Below, piece by piece: positions 49,542-61,840 of a DNA stretch of 64,000 bases. Both the position numbers and the translations under genes were made by a program. The stretch is from Porites lobata (Eukaryota > Cnidaria > Anthozoa > Scleractinia > Poritidae). The stretch spans positions 689,501-753,500 of the forward strand of contig CALNXK010000034.1 of the NCBI GenBank assembly GCA_942486035.1, read 5' to 3'. The stretch's first letter is position 1, and the number at the start of each line of letters is the position of its first letter. The notes below the pieces were generated by a model. That model was not told the origin of the DNA, ran no database searches, and was given only the letters and a program-made list of their open reading frames with translations.

Positions 49542-50574
49542 CTAGAGCCGTAGAAAGGGCGGTTGACCAAGCTTTGGCATCCCTTCCGAACATATATATG
49601 CTACTGCGATTTGTCGCCAAACCAGAGTCTCAATGTTACGCCTGTACAATGATTTTTGTTCGCCAAGGACGCTTGGACCGATGTCACTAACTAATAATTT
49701 CTCCTCCCGGTGTTGAGGTGTAAATAGCCCTTTGTTTGTCTCGATCTCTTGTTCTATGACGAACTGTCTTGTCGCCTCACTTTGTGAAATAGAAAGAATC
49801 ATTAGCTGTATGTTATTTTAGTATGGCTACTAAAAGGACATAACAAAGGAAGCAAACACATCTAAAAGTAAGCCGCGCGTGTCACGCAATGCGCCAGACA
49901 AGCGAAAGGTCCAAAAGTCCTCTTTCCTCGTAAATATGGTCATAGCTTTCAGCAGTGATACATCCTCGGGGGGGGAGGGGTATGTGCCGCCCGGGACTCC
50001 AAATAGGCACCCCGTTCTAAAAAAAATATCCCCTAAAATTGATACCCCGTTCTAGATATGGGCCAATTTTTTTATATCCCGTTCTAGAATTCGCCTTAAA
50101 ACTGATACCCCGTTCTAGAAATGGGCCGATTTTCTATACTCCGTTCTAGAAAGTTCGTAAATTGAAATAGCCCTGTTTTTTTAAAAGATATTTCTTTATT
50201 TGTTCGACTTATACATCAAATAGATGCTTCTTCATAATCAGCAACAATTTTAAGCAGAAGATAAAGCCATGATCCACAATTTTTTAATACCCCGTTCTAG
50301 AAAACGCCTCTGAAATGGATACCCCGTTCTAAATCAGGAGTTTCAAAATCACGACCCCGTTGGGCGGCACATATACCCGTACAGGTAATGTATGAGAGTA
50401 CCCCCACCCCCACCCCGATACATCAATGTTACATACCTCTTGTGTCGCAGCAGCAAAACCTGAATTGCCAGGAAGGCTCGGAAGGGATGCCAAAGCTTGG
50501 TCAACCGCCCTTTCTACGGCTCTAGAGACCCTAGAAGCGATTGACCTCGATAGCTGATCTGGTTGTGTCGCCAT
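49542..50574 (-). CDS. unrecognised two-exon open frame inside the palindromic element
   Basis: Exon 1, 50574-50437: 46 codons beginning MATQPDQLSRSIASRVS, with GTATGT donor. Exon 2, about 49775-49542: 77 codons from ATRQFVIEQEIETN to a stop inside the left arm, acceptor GTGAG. Both are phase 0, giving about 123 aa. The first exon reads as an amphipathic helix (SRAVERAVDQALASL). The nested element lies in the intron. It may be part of a transposon gene or a captured host gene fragment. No family recognised; exon 2's end is arm sequence and probably not original. Confidence 0.4.
49965..50416. mobile_element. 452-bp nested element with CCCCGTTCTA repeats, 8-bp target duplication
   Basis: GATACATC lies on both sides (49957-49964 and 50417-50424). 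The ends are G-rich and C-rich imperfect inverted repeats containing GTATGTGCCGCCC and GGGCGGCACATAT. Inside are about eight copies of TACCCCGTTCTAGAA. It inserted into the spacer of the palindromic element after that element formed. Confidence 0.7.
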
Positions 50575-51293
50575 CTTTGCGATTATTCCCGCGCTAGTAA
50601 CCCACGTGCCAAGTCACGCGGTTACTTATTACTTATTAAATTAAATCATGGTTTTACTGATATCAAATAATGATTTTTATTATATGAAATCATAATACTT
50701 ATGATTTGAAATCAGGATTTATTATATCAAATCATAAACTTATGATTTAAAATCAGAACTTATTATATGAAATCATAAACTTATGATTTGAAATCAGGAT
50801 TTATTATATCAAATCATAAACGAATGATTTGAAATCAGGATTTATTATATCAAATCATAAACTTATGATTTGAAATCAATATTTATTATATCAAATCATA
50901 AAGGCAGGATTTGAAATCAGAATTTATTATATCAAATCATAAACGCATGATTTTAAATAATAATTTATTATATCAAATCATAAACGCATGATTTGAAATC
51001 AACATTTATTATATCAAATCATTGACGTATGATATCATATCAGAAAACTTTATTTAATAAATAACGAAAAAATGACAAAATTAAGCTAAATCATTTTTTT
51101 TACAAACGGCGCCCCATACTCCCCCACCGGAAAAACCGCCCCCCCCCCTCTCCAAGTACCATGGTAGCCACAACCCCGCCAAAACAGCCAGGGGAAGCCG
51201 GACATGTTCCTCCAGTCCCCCCGTTGGAAACTCAACGATCTTGTTACAATTCCACTATCGCTTTCCCATCTCCTCTTAATCCTGCTCCTCTAG

Positions 51294-51325
51294 GTTTACA
51301 TCTTGCAGATCTTGGAACACGAGGA
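51294..51325 (+). pseudogene. remnant of duplicated xylose isomerase terminal exon
   Basis: Only the first 32 nt of the 31-codon form remain (VYILQILEHEE), then a deletion joins it to the 3' flank at GGCAAACTATGAG. The only one of seven copies that has lost its reading frame. Confidence 0.75.
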
Positions 51326-51688
51326 GGCAAACTATGAGTTGTGAAATCCTGGGTATGAAATGCGTAACATAACGGACGGTAATAATACACGCGTTAATGA
51401 CCATAGAACTCGTCATATTGTGAAACATGATGCGCAAGTTGTTAGACTATATTTCACCAAAGGGTTGATAAAATTACAATTGTTTTAGACGAAGAATAGG
51501 TTTAAAGTAACATATATTTTTCCTCATTAAAGTACAGGAAGATTAAGTGACACTTATGAGCATTATTGAACTTTTGCAACTCTAATTTCTGTCTTACCTT
51601 CCTAGCATAAGTTCTTTAATCTACTTGAACATTAAGCTAGCCCCATTTTCTTTGGGTTGGAACTCTGACGACGAACGTACTGATAGCA

Positions 51689-54600
51689 TTAACGCCTCAA
51701 AGTTATTATAACTTTACCATCACCTTTATTAAGACCCGCTATGTTCTGCTGATATGTACCGGCATTATATGATCCCCCTCCCCCAGCGGTACCCTTTTTT
51801 CGGGTCCCCATAACTCCCCCACCGGAATAACCACCCCCTCCCCCTCCACTTCTCATAGCAAACCCACCTCCGCCAAAACCACCAGAGGAAGCTGGACATG
51901 TTCCCCCAGTTCCCCCTTTGGTAAAACTCAACGCCCCGGTTGCAATTGCAAAACCGCCTTTCCCATCCCCTCTTAGTCCTGCTCCTGCTCCAGAAACTAA
52001 TCTATAATCAATGTTCCCTGTGTCAGCATTGCAGACTTGTCCCCCATTGCCCCCTGTTCCTCCACATTTAGTCCCATTCGCTGTCGCCTGACCTGGGTCA
52101 CCGTCGGTATATTGGTTACGTGCTGCCCCTCCTCCCCCTCCCCCTCCGGCAATTATAGGTGGAGTGTTATCAAACAGGGTTACAAACGTTCCACCACCCC
52201 CTCCCCCTGGTCTCTCAGGGAAGCTTATAGATGTACCACCCTCCTGTCCGACTAAGATTTTGATTTGAGTTCCTCGTGAAAGTTTGAAGGATCCAATTAT
52301 CTTTGCTCCTAAGCCACCAAGCCTCCAAGAAATCGGAATAGATTGTGTTCCGTGGGTACCGTTTCCCCCAGAGCCACCTGATGCTTCAATAACATAAGTT
52401 CCAGTCACGGGCACAGTCCAAATTTGGATTCCGTTGTTTAAAGTAACCTTTCCTTCCAGTGACGTTCCTGCATATCCAGATATATCACTTGGCCCAGTTT
52501 CTTCTCTGGCACCCAGTGTCGTAAAGACATATTTATGGTCTGAAGTAATTAGAGAAAAGGTGAATAATCACTAAAACGCCTAAAACGTCTAAGACAAAGG
52601 AAGAGTTAAAAGAGGTCAATCTATTACTACTAAACAACCGGGACCAGCCCCCTTCCCCCTTCCCCCCTACGTAACCGGGACCAAGTAGACCATCATCTGC
52701 CTGTCTGTTAACTCACCATTTCGTCCTCCGCCGGCTGAAATATCAGGCCCCTAAAATGAATAAGGTAGTTCAGGTCAATTTGTAGACTAAAGAAATGTCC
52801 AGTGCTAGAAGTACACTGCTAAATCTGTAGTTGTTATTTTCTTACTTGTATACTGCTCTATTCCTTTAAAAGTTTTCAGATAGCCTACGCGACGAGACCG
52901 TGTAGCATTTATAGAGGATTTATGCTCTAATTTGTGAATTTGCCTAAGCTAGGCCCTTGTACTTTATCATTTTTTGTACGTATTTTTCGTTGCCACCCTT
53001 TTAACTTTGCTCACAAAAATTGATACTCCTGAGGAATTTTTCTCTCTTGGTTTTTTGGGAATAAATCCCACGGCTCCTAGCTCAAGCTCCACACCCTATC
53101 TGCATGTGCCTCAGCTATGAATATAAATTTCTACTTTCTTGTGAAAGAATGTAGATATAGATAGGATGATATATTACAGTAATATCCTTTTGAAAAGGCA
53201 GGCTTGCAATGTACTATCTTTTCTTTACTTGCGTGGAAGAGCAATTTAGGTTTCTTTTCTTGAGGGGGGTGGGGAGCTGGGAGGGGAGAGGGAGGATAGG
53301 GCATAAACCAATAAGCCCAAAAAGCGAAAAGGTGGTACGTTCTGAATAAAATAGAGGCATTAAGATCATGTTTCTTATTCATTTCTTTTGTTAAACACCA
53401 TCAAGGTGTTGAGGCTAAGTTGTAAGGTAGGGCGATTTAGTTAATTGGGTGTGCCTATTTTAAGTTACATTGCCGACTAGCAAAGTGACATATAAATGCA
53501 GTAAATGATATGCTGCACAGTCAGGCTTGACATATGAAAGATATGATGAACAGTTTGATGTGTTATTTAATAGAGTTCTTCACTTATTTCTTTGTTTATA
53601 CTACTACATGAGAAATTTCTGCAATTTGATGGGCTTAGAGAATTATTATTCATTCAAAATATTTCTCCCTTTCTGATTGGCTAAAAGCACACGCATAATT
53701 CACCATAAACCGCCTACTGATGACTAAATTTGGAATAATTTTGCGATTAATCAACCGATGACGTTAAAAGTGCAGCTTCCTTGCAGGTTAATGTACCGTT
53801 AACCGAGAAGACCTGGGGACGAGGTTGAGTTGTGTTGGTTGTGAAAACAAAAATGCCGGACATTTCACTCGTGTCAAGAGTAAGAGCTAGGCGAAATAAT
53901 AGATAAAAACATGGAAAGAACAGCAAGAAGACAACTCGAAGGGTGACATCTGCTATTGGAGAATATTAGCGGAGCTGAACAACCCAAAACGTGCACTATA
54001 GAAGATGAACTTAACATTGATGGAGGTAAGCACGTTTTAGCTATGTTTTTAAACTAGGAATTATTTCGGAGGGTGTTATCCTACGGCCTCGGCAGATAAC
54101 ACCCTCCTCGATCTCCATAATTCTTCATAAGATGCGAAAGCCGAATTCATTAATTGTTAAATACCTACTGGTGAAAATTACAAACCTTTTGCGGGTAGTA
54201 GTGTAAACAAATTGATAGCATGATTTGTACCTGATATTTAGCGTAAATACCACGAGTGATATTTCAAAATTGTCTCAAATTTCATTCGCCTAACGGCTCG
54301 TGAAATTACGAATAACAATTTTGCAACATCACTCGTGGTACTTATGCCAAGTATTACTACAAATCATGCTATTGCCTATACTAATAAAGCTTATTTTAAC
54401 TGAGTCTGGCTGACTAAGGCCATTCTCTCTTTTTTCTCCGTTTGGCGTCGTCGGACCGACCCAAATTTTTGGCATTTTCAAGGAAAAAAAAGTAACGACA
54501 TAGTTAAACCATTTTTCTCTTGAAATAATTCTTTTAATCTGAAAAATGGGCATACTAACAGCACAGAGAACAACAGGAACAAAAACATGAACATTTCTTA

Positions 54601-56170
54601 CAGTATATTGTGCATTTTGTTAATCCAAATATATGAATGTTAACTTTTAATGACGTCCTGGGGTACCAGGGCCTTCTATTCCGAGACTTCTTGGGTTTTT
54701 TTTAGGTGTTTTTTTTTCAATCCGACCGACCGACCCAATATCAGAAAACGCATTCGACACTAAACGAAAAAAAGGTGGGATAGCCCAAAGAACGTTAAGT
54801 AAACAGTACAATGAATGAATATATTATACTCACACTTGTGTCAACAAAGTGTCCAAAAGTATACCCCCTTTTAGAGGTGAGTGTCACTGAAATGCTTGCA
54901 GGTGAAACTTCTCTGTTCAACTCGCAAACTCCATTTTCGATGCTTTGGTAATTAAACGACATGCAGCTTTGGTGTGCCAAACATAGCTGTGCGCATGACA
55001 GGAAGTCATAAGTATGTTGTTTGCGAATGGTGTGCCCTTTCAGCACGTGATCCTCTGTTGTGCTTACAGTAGACGAGCGACGCATGTCCGTCCTTATCAG
55101 TAGCAACCCAACAGGGGCGATGAAAGTTGTTAAAGCAAAGAGTAGCACTCCGATCAAGAATTCCCTATAAAAATATATTAAGTGTTGATTTCAATTTTCA
55201 AAAAAAAGTAGGAAAAAAACCGAAAACAATCGGAGTGGTGCGCGCGCATAAACTAGCGTCATTTTGTCTGGAAAACGCAATAGCCGTCGTTTTACTAACA
55301 GAAACAAGAAAAGAAATGTAAGACGTTTTATCAATTTGCAATCGGGAGAGGGCTTAACCTCCCACAATAAAAATAACCACGATAACCTTTCTGGTGACAA
55401 AGTAAATTGAAGCTTTCCGGGGTTTCTATTTTTTGAGAATAAGCGCGAAAATAACTTTAAGTCAAATCTTTTACTCTTAGTCATGCTCGTCCTTGTCCTC
55501 GAATCTAAAGGGTTCTTTCGAGATTGTCGCATATCATTTGACCATGCTCATACGTTTCGCTTACTTCATATCGCCTAACTGACCTATATTTTTGGAAAAT
55601 GAAAAAAAAAAGGTAAAAATTTCATCCTTTAATAAATTCAAAAGGGGGGACAATATCCCATCATCGAACTGACAAATAGAGCTAAGTTTGCTACGACGGT
55701 TTTCCCTTTCAATGATGATTTACAGTATTTAATGTTAACCTTTCCCCAAATAAACCTTGGACATTTTTTCGGATAAAACGGTTCTCACATGGGACTCTGC
55801 ACCTCGCCTTTTCTCTTACATGTAAAATCCATCGAGTTTTCAACCCTCTAGCCACTAGCGCGTTTGCAAAAATGGCTTTTCACAAAGGGCCGGATAGGGA
55901 CGAATTAGTTTAACAGTTTGAACAGCACGATCTCGGGCCTATAGTTATGACCTTATTTTCAGTTCCGAGCCAACGACCGATCTGTTTATTGCTGGACGAA
56001 AGAGATGGCGATAGAAAAAGAAACACTGACTTTACGGCACCGTTGGGTGAAATATGTGTTCTTTCCACTTTTACAACAACTTCATGTAAGACTTAAGAAT
56101 ATAGTTGTAACTGAAACTATATTTTGATAACAAAAAAGGGTTATATTATGACTTACCAGAAAGAAGACAT
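51689..56170 (-). CDS. GRP-B3: secreted PAN + glycine-rich protein, complete
   Basis: Exons: 56170-56157 (ATG, MSSF + 2 nt), 55164-54834, 52750-52717 (34 nt), 52539-51689. Total 1230 nt, 409 aa, open. Signal EFLIGVLLFALTTF...LLLI; PAN motifs LSCAQLC, CMSFNY, CELN; PAN exon ends HFVDTS. The glycine domain carries A1-like loops (GLRGDGKGG, IATGALSFTKGG) unlike B1, and ends KVIITLRR. It is the intact counterpart of B1: the two share the 0.8-kb intron insertion and 5' flank, so B3 shows what B1 lost. Presumed extracellular; function unknown. Confidence 0.85.
53590..54385. mobile_element. ~0.8-kb repeat insertion in the second intron of B3
   Basis: Orthologue of 17312-18140, including the GGAGGGTGTTATC hairpin (54068-54106). 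Absent from B2. Confidence 0.6.
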
Positions 56171-56884
56171 TTAGAATGCTGATCTTCCTAAAATCCTCCG
56201 TTCAATAGAAGCTGTCCTGATAGGAAAGCAAAACTTTCGCTACAATACGTATACGGGAACTTTTTTCCTAAACGTCTAGCAGCTGCTGATAATTGCTGCC
56301 GTTTAAAACTGAAAGTGTTGCTTGCAAAGCAAATTGAATGTGAAGCAAATTTTGGCTGTGTGCATTATTTAACAATTTGTTCATGTGTCAACGTGCGTAT
56401 GTCGAGATATTGAGCACGCGGGAAGTTTGGAGAGCACGAAAGAGGCGTAAGAGTTGCTCAAGTCGCAGCCGAGAGCAAGTCTAGCCTCTTGAGTGCTCTC
56501 CAAACTTCCCAAGTATATTGGGCTCAAATTTTCAGAGATTACTGAAATTGTTATGCTCTTTCAATATTCAGGGTTTTTTTTTGTTAGCTTCATCAGATAA
56601 TGAAGAGCATATGTTAATGAGGCAGAAAATGTAAACAAAGATTCGCCTATTGACGTCATCAGCGTGCTTAATGGCTATGAAGCACGCTCGCAATACTGAA
56701 TTTGATTAGGCAAATATTCTGGCTATGCTATAATCCCGTGGGACTTGTGTCTTGATCTAATAAGAAATAGTAAGTGCACGCATTTGGCTCATGCGAGGCG
56801 AATAATGACTACTGCTTTTTAATTTATAAGAGCCGAGAAAACATTTTTCTTATCAGATGTCAGTGAAAATAACTGATTGATATT

Positions 56885-57197
56885 GGGCTATTGCATTTAG
56901 TATCCGTACCTTCGCCCCCCCCCCCCCGGTTGAGGACTTGCCCTTTCTTCTTACCCATGAAGATTGGCTAAAATTGCATTTATCCCCGAAGACTTCCATA
57001 AAATATGGGCTTACCCCTGAAGAATATGGCTTTAGCCCTGAAGAATTTCGTAAAAATTGAAGCCTCACCCCCGATGAATTTCATATTTTTTTACTCTACC
57101 CCTAAAGAAATCCTCAGTTTTTTATAACTTACCCCTGGAGAATTCCGTGGTTCCTCAACCGGGGGCGGGGCGGTGCGGATGTTAAATGCAATAGCCC
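56885..57197. mobile_element. 313-bp inverted-repeat element with ATT target duplication
   Basis: Orthologue of 20659, inherited by the large duplication. Differs mainly in G/C-run lengths and a few substitutions. Confidence 0.7.
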
Positions 57198-59147
57198 ATT
57201 AACAAACGATTGCACAAAATGTCAGTTGAATTTAAAACCTCATGTCTGTTATACAGTCAGCTAATTACGTATTGTTGTATTTCAATAGCAGCAATAATGG
57301 CATCTCATATGCTTTTACCAAGTTTTTCAACTTAAGGCGGACTATTATCAGCTGTTGTAATTACTAACGTTAACAAGGTTCAGTATATTTGTTCATAGTC
57401 ATCTGTTCATGAATAAAGCAAGAAATAAACGTGTTGCTTCGGAATTAAAACGTAGAAGTACTCTGTTAGATGTTAAAAAGCTGTCAAAATTGATCTGTAC
57501 TGATCTGTACTCCTACTAAATATTTTTTTGGGCTGTTCCTCGGAAATGATTCAATTTACCTTACGCTAAAGAAATAGAAAATCATACCTTGATGAAATTA
57601 ATCTGCTTGTAATAACGCAAAAGTCTATACTCCAAAATTTAAAGAAGGAAGAAAGAAAGAAAGAAAACAAAACAGGACTAGACAGGTTCAGCTTGCCACT
57701 CTTTCAAAAGGCCACGTGGCTAAATTAAATTCGCTGCCGTGTTCAATAGTTGCATTTACTACGCCAGCTTGTGCCGGAATCAGGGAGTGATAAAGCAAAG
57801 CAAAGCTATCCCATCGTATTTGTTTCACTGCATTTATTTATAATTACCGGTTAAAGTAAAATTTTAAAATTTAAAACATGACTGAATGTATATATTATAT
57901 AATTCCGGTTACATACCCAGCCCAACCCACTCGGTTATAAGACCCCCTTCCCCCTCACATCAGACATTTTCCCTCGTGCATCGCCTTCCTTTTTATTTCT
58001 TTCTCTGAAAATCGACAAATCGTAACACTGTTGCTCTAAGGATCAGTTTTTAAAGATGCGGTTTTTTAATGCTCTAGTTAAAATTGTAGTTTAATCTTTG
58101 ACTTTGTGAGTCAAGCACGTTGTTGACTTATTTGTGTGTTTTATGGCAGCTTTTTAAATCCCAACAAGCATGGAATGTGTCTTCTGATACAAATTGCCAG
58201 CTATAGGTGCCTTCTTATTTCGTTTTTTTTTTATTTTTCAAATTTTGCTCTCGCTCCAACTTTCGCGCAATAACTTGATTGGAAACGCTTGTTACGCAGG
58301 CTATCTTCCATGTTATCAGCTGTTACCTGGAGAGCTCTCATCACGAACATACCAAGAAAGTGCAATTCTTCTATTCCGTGTGGTATTGTTCATCAACCTT
58401 CATCGCGATTACTTCAACTCACTTACATTTCCTTCTATTTATTATAAATTGCAGTAAACATTATTGATTGGCCACAGGTAACCCAGGCTCTGTGATAGTA
58501 CCACAGTACGGTCCCAGTAAAATTACAGTGTTTGTATGGGGTAAAAATACCATCCTAAAATTTCTAGGAAATACTAAATAAAGATCAATGAAACTTACTC
58601 TGCAGTTAATTGTTGTTGTCCTTATTGCTCCAACGAAGTTTCGTGATAATTTGCAGTAATTTGTTCAAATTCACTCTGTATACAATAATAATATACAAGG
58701 TAGGAAACACGAGATGCCATTTTCGCCGACACGCTCTCATTCAACACAACTTTTTCCACGAAATTCGAACTCCAACGGAAAATAAACATGCCAGGATCGT
58801 AGAAATAGGATAGCAGCAGATATAGAAACCAATGAAGCTTTCTCAGATAGAGAAACGAATCCCACAGACTTTGACAAACTCGAAGGATATAATCCAAACA
58901 GACCGAGAATATGCTCGCCGAAGTAGCCGGGCCAGATCAACGCGCTGCCAGGAAAATGGGGCCTGAGCACTGTACAAAAAAAATCAATTCCGGGAGTCCG
59001 GAGGTGACCTTTCTGGGCACCGATACATCATTTGCCCAAAGCCAGCCTACCCTGCTGAAAAATACTTGATGGAAGGCAATTGTTCTTCCTAGCCGTACCA
59101 CCTGGGATCCGGCCTCCACAACGTGGAATCAAGAATCCTTATATACG

Positions 59148-59434
59148 GAGCACTTACCATGTGTATGGAAAACCCGGAAATTCCGGGGAGAATTCAAATG
59201 GAACGGTTCATACCTTTCGCGGTATTACCTTTTACCCGTTCCTACCGAAACGACCGAAATTTTCCTACCATTGTTTGGATTACCTGTGCCGGGCTTCATG
59301 TCGAAAGAAAGTGAAAAGTTTACCGGTATTTTGTAAATGGAATCCCGTTCCTGTTTTCGATCCAAAAAAAATACCAGTACCATTTGACGGAAATTTTTCA
59401 CCGAAATTTCCGTACAAATATATGGTAAGCGCTC
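59148..59434. repeat. ~290-bp inverted-repeat element (C3 copy)
   Basis: Orthologue of 22906, differing at only a few positions. Confidence 0.55.
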
Positions 59435-59617
59435 ACGGACTGTGGGGCGATGCAAAGCAACTAAGGGGACTATTAATCAGGTAATAGTTGTAACAACTTC
59501 CGGCTATAGTTTCAAGAAAAGATTCTTTACTTTAGTCTCTTTCAAATTCACCGCTTATTCAGTTTAGTCAAGAGAGACGGAATGAGCTATCATTCTCTCT
59601 TGGTTTAGTTAAACACT

Positions 59618-60435
59618 TTATACGTAAGGTTTCAACCTTATTATAACTTTACCATCACCTTTATTAACACCCGCCATGTTTTGCTGATTTGCACCGTTAT
59701 TATATGACCCCCCTCCCCCAGCGGTACCCTTATTTTGGGTTCCCATAACTCCTCCACCGGAATATCCGCCCCCTCCCCCTCCAAGTGCTCCAAGTGCCAT
59801 AGCAAACCCACCCCCTCCAAAGCCACCATTTGACACTGGACAAACTCCTCCATTTCCCCCTTTTGCAAACCTCAAAGCTGCTCTTAAAATTGAAAAGTTT
59901 CCGGCTGCCCCATCTCCGTAAAGCCCTGCTCCCCCTCCAGACATTAGACTAGAATCACTGTTCCCTGTGTCAGCATTGCAGACTTGTCCCCCACATTGGG
60001 TCCCATTCCCTGTCGCCTGACCTGGGTCACCGTCTGTAATTTGGCCTTTTGCTGCCCCTCCTCCCCCTCCCCCACCGGCAATTATAAGCGGAGTGTTATC
60101 AGACAGGGTTACAAAAGTTCCACCACCCCCTCCCCCTGGCCTATCAGGAAAGCTTGAAGATGTACTACCCTCCTGTCCAACCAAGATTTTCAGTTCAGTT
60201 CCTAGTGAAAGTTTGAATTATCTTCGCGCCTAAGCCACCAAGCGTCCAAGAAAGCGGATAAGATTGTGTTCCGTCGGTACCATTTCCGCCAGAAGCACCT
60301 GATGCTTCAATAACGTAAGTTCCAGTCACGGGCACAGTCCAAATTTGGATTCCAGTGACGTTCCTGCATATTCAGATATATCAGTCGGTCCAGTTTCTCG
60401 TCTGGCGCCCAGTGTCGTAAAGACATATTTATGGT
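59618..60435 (-). pseudogene. C3: orphan glycine-rich exon, broken
   Basis: Carries the same 8-nt and 25-nt deletions as C1, so its 5' part runs into TGA soon after the acceptor. Its 3' part is open for 188 codons (60184-59618) ending KVIIRLKPYV. It has intact C-runs where C1 has short ones. No PAN exon attached. Confidence 0.8.
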
Positions 60436-60562
60436 CTGAAAAAAATCAAAAAGACGTGAACAGAGTAAATAACCTATCAATTCGCCAAACAACAGAAATA
60501 GCTAATTACAGGCGGTAACCATAAATTCATCTTAAAGGTGTTGTTAACCTAAGGTTATTCTC

Positions 60563-61383
60563 AGCGACCACCTCCCATAGCGACCTCTTAGATCCAAAAC
60601 ACCAAACTTTTTCCAGTGAAATCACTACCGTTGCAGCCTCTCGTAAACTACCACCTCTCGTAAGCGATCGCTCCAGCCTTTTTGGATGACGACCTAAAAA
60701 TATTTCATTGTTTTTATCCACCTGTAAACGACCACTTGAGCCATGGTTTGATGTCTATGTTTGCTGTATGCAGTACAATACTCAGGGTGTGCGAAGAACT
60801 TGTTGTGACAACATGAAACTACACATATCGTTACTTAGAAGTCGCATACAACGAATTCTCTTACGTATTCGAACCTCGTCTATGAGGGGAAACCCTGAAG
60901 TTCGATTCTCGTAAGCGACTTACTTGGTCTAGAATGCACAAGAAGCGTTTCCGTACGAGCATAAAGCAGGCGAGTAAGAGCGACCACGTAAGGCATAGCT
61001 TGATCTCTATGTTCGTTGTATGTACCTCACTACTAAGAAAATGCGATGCATCGCCCAGATTGATGCGACATATACAGGAACTTTGTCCTAAAGCCGGCGG
61101 CAAATTTGAAAGGCCGTCACAGAGAAGTGACGCGATATGGGCGAAACAGTGCGCGAAATGAGTGCTTTTGGTGACATCATGAAACTACACATACCATAAC
61201 TTAGTGATTACATGCAGTGAATTATTTCCAAAAATGTAAATGTGTTCGGTCCTTTTCTAGGAAGGAATTCCTTGTGGTTCGATTCTCGCAAGCGACCACT
61301 AGATGTTCGCATTTTGGATGGTCGCTTACGGGAGGTTTGGCTGTTGGTGATCCTAATAGTCTATATGGATTTTTCTTTGCTAG
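60563..61383 (+). repeat. duplicated intron-12 segment of xylose isomerase
   Basis: Near-identical to 24316-25136, including the ~120 nt that the native gene lacks. Confidence 0.8.
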
Positions 61384-61467
61384 GCTTACATCTTGGAACA
61401 CGGGGAACCAGAGCTTATATCTGGCAAACAGGAGAAATGCGAAGCCATCATCAATTTCTTTGTGTAG
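61384..61467 (+). pseudogene. duplicated terminal exon of xylose isomerase
   Basis: 28 codons, AYILEHGEPELISGKQ... to INFFV and TAG, same amino acids as the 25137 copy. Open but isolated. Confidence 0.85.
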
Positions 61468-61840
61468 ACAAACTATGAATAATGAAATCCCGGGAATGAA
61501 ATGCGTAACTCGCGGTCAGTAATAATACAGACATTAATTACCATAAAACTCGTCGTTTTGTGCAACATGATGCTCTAGATGTTAAAGTATATCTCATTTT
61601 TTTTAACCTGCAAGGGTTGATAAAAAGTACCACATTTTTAGACGAATGGTTTTAAGTAATATATTTTGCAATTAAAGTAGAGGACGATTAAGTGACACTT
61701 ATGTGCGGTATTGAACTTTTTCGGCTTTATAAAAAAAATTCCTGTGTCTTGCCCCCTTAACATTAGTTCTTTTATTTACTTAAACATTAAGCTAGCCCAC
61801 TTTCTATTGGATGGAACTCTGACGAGGAACGTAAATGGCA

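Larger units (their letters stand above)
48947..51118. mobile_element. 2,172-bp palindromic element, ~640-bp inverted arms, 6-bp target duplication
   Basis: The left arm (48947-49589) and right arm (50478-51118) are near-identical inverted repeats beginning TATGGGGCGCCGTTTGTA. CTCCCC flanks both sides (48941-48946 and 51119-51124), and D1/D2 give the empty site GTTCTGCTCCCCCACCGG. The arms carry ~9 tandem copies of a ~42-nt AT-rich unit. The spacer holds a split open frame and a nested element at 49965. No transposase is recognised. Long inverted ends with a 6-bp duplication occur in more than one superfamily, so I leave it unclassified. Confidence 0.85.
48881..51293 (-). pseudogene. D3: truncated glycine exon split by a palindromic element
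   Basis: The D fragment is interrupted at CTCCCC by the 2,172-bp element at 48947-51118. Its parts are 48881-48946 and 51119-51293. Removing the element and one CTCCCC restores the D1/D2 structure. Joined at CCTGCTCCT to a remnant of xylose isomerase exon 13. Confidence 0.75.
56171..59617. other. 5' flank of GRP-B3
   Basis: Near-identical to 19944-23375, offset about 36.24 kb. Holds the stem-loop at 56418-56510, the element at 56885 and the inverted repeat at 59148. No gene seen. Confidence 0.5.
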
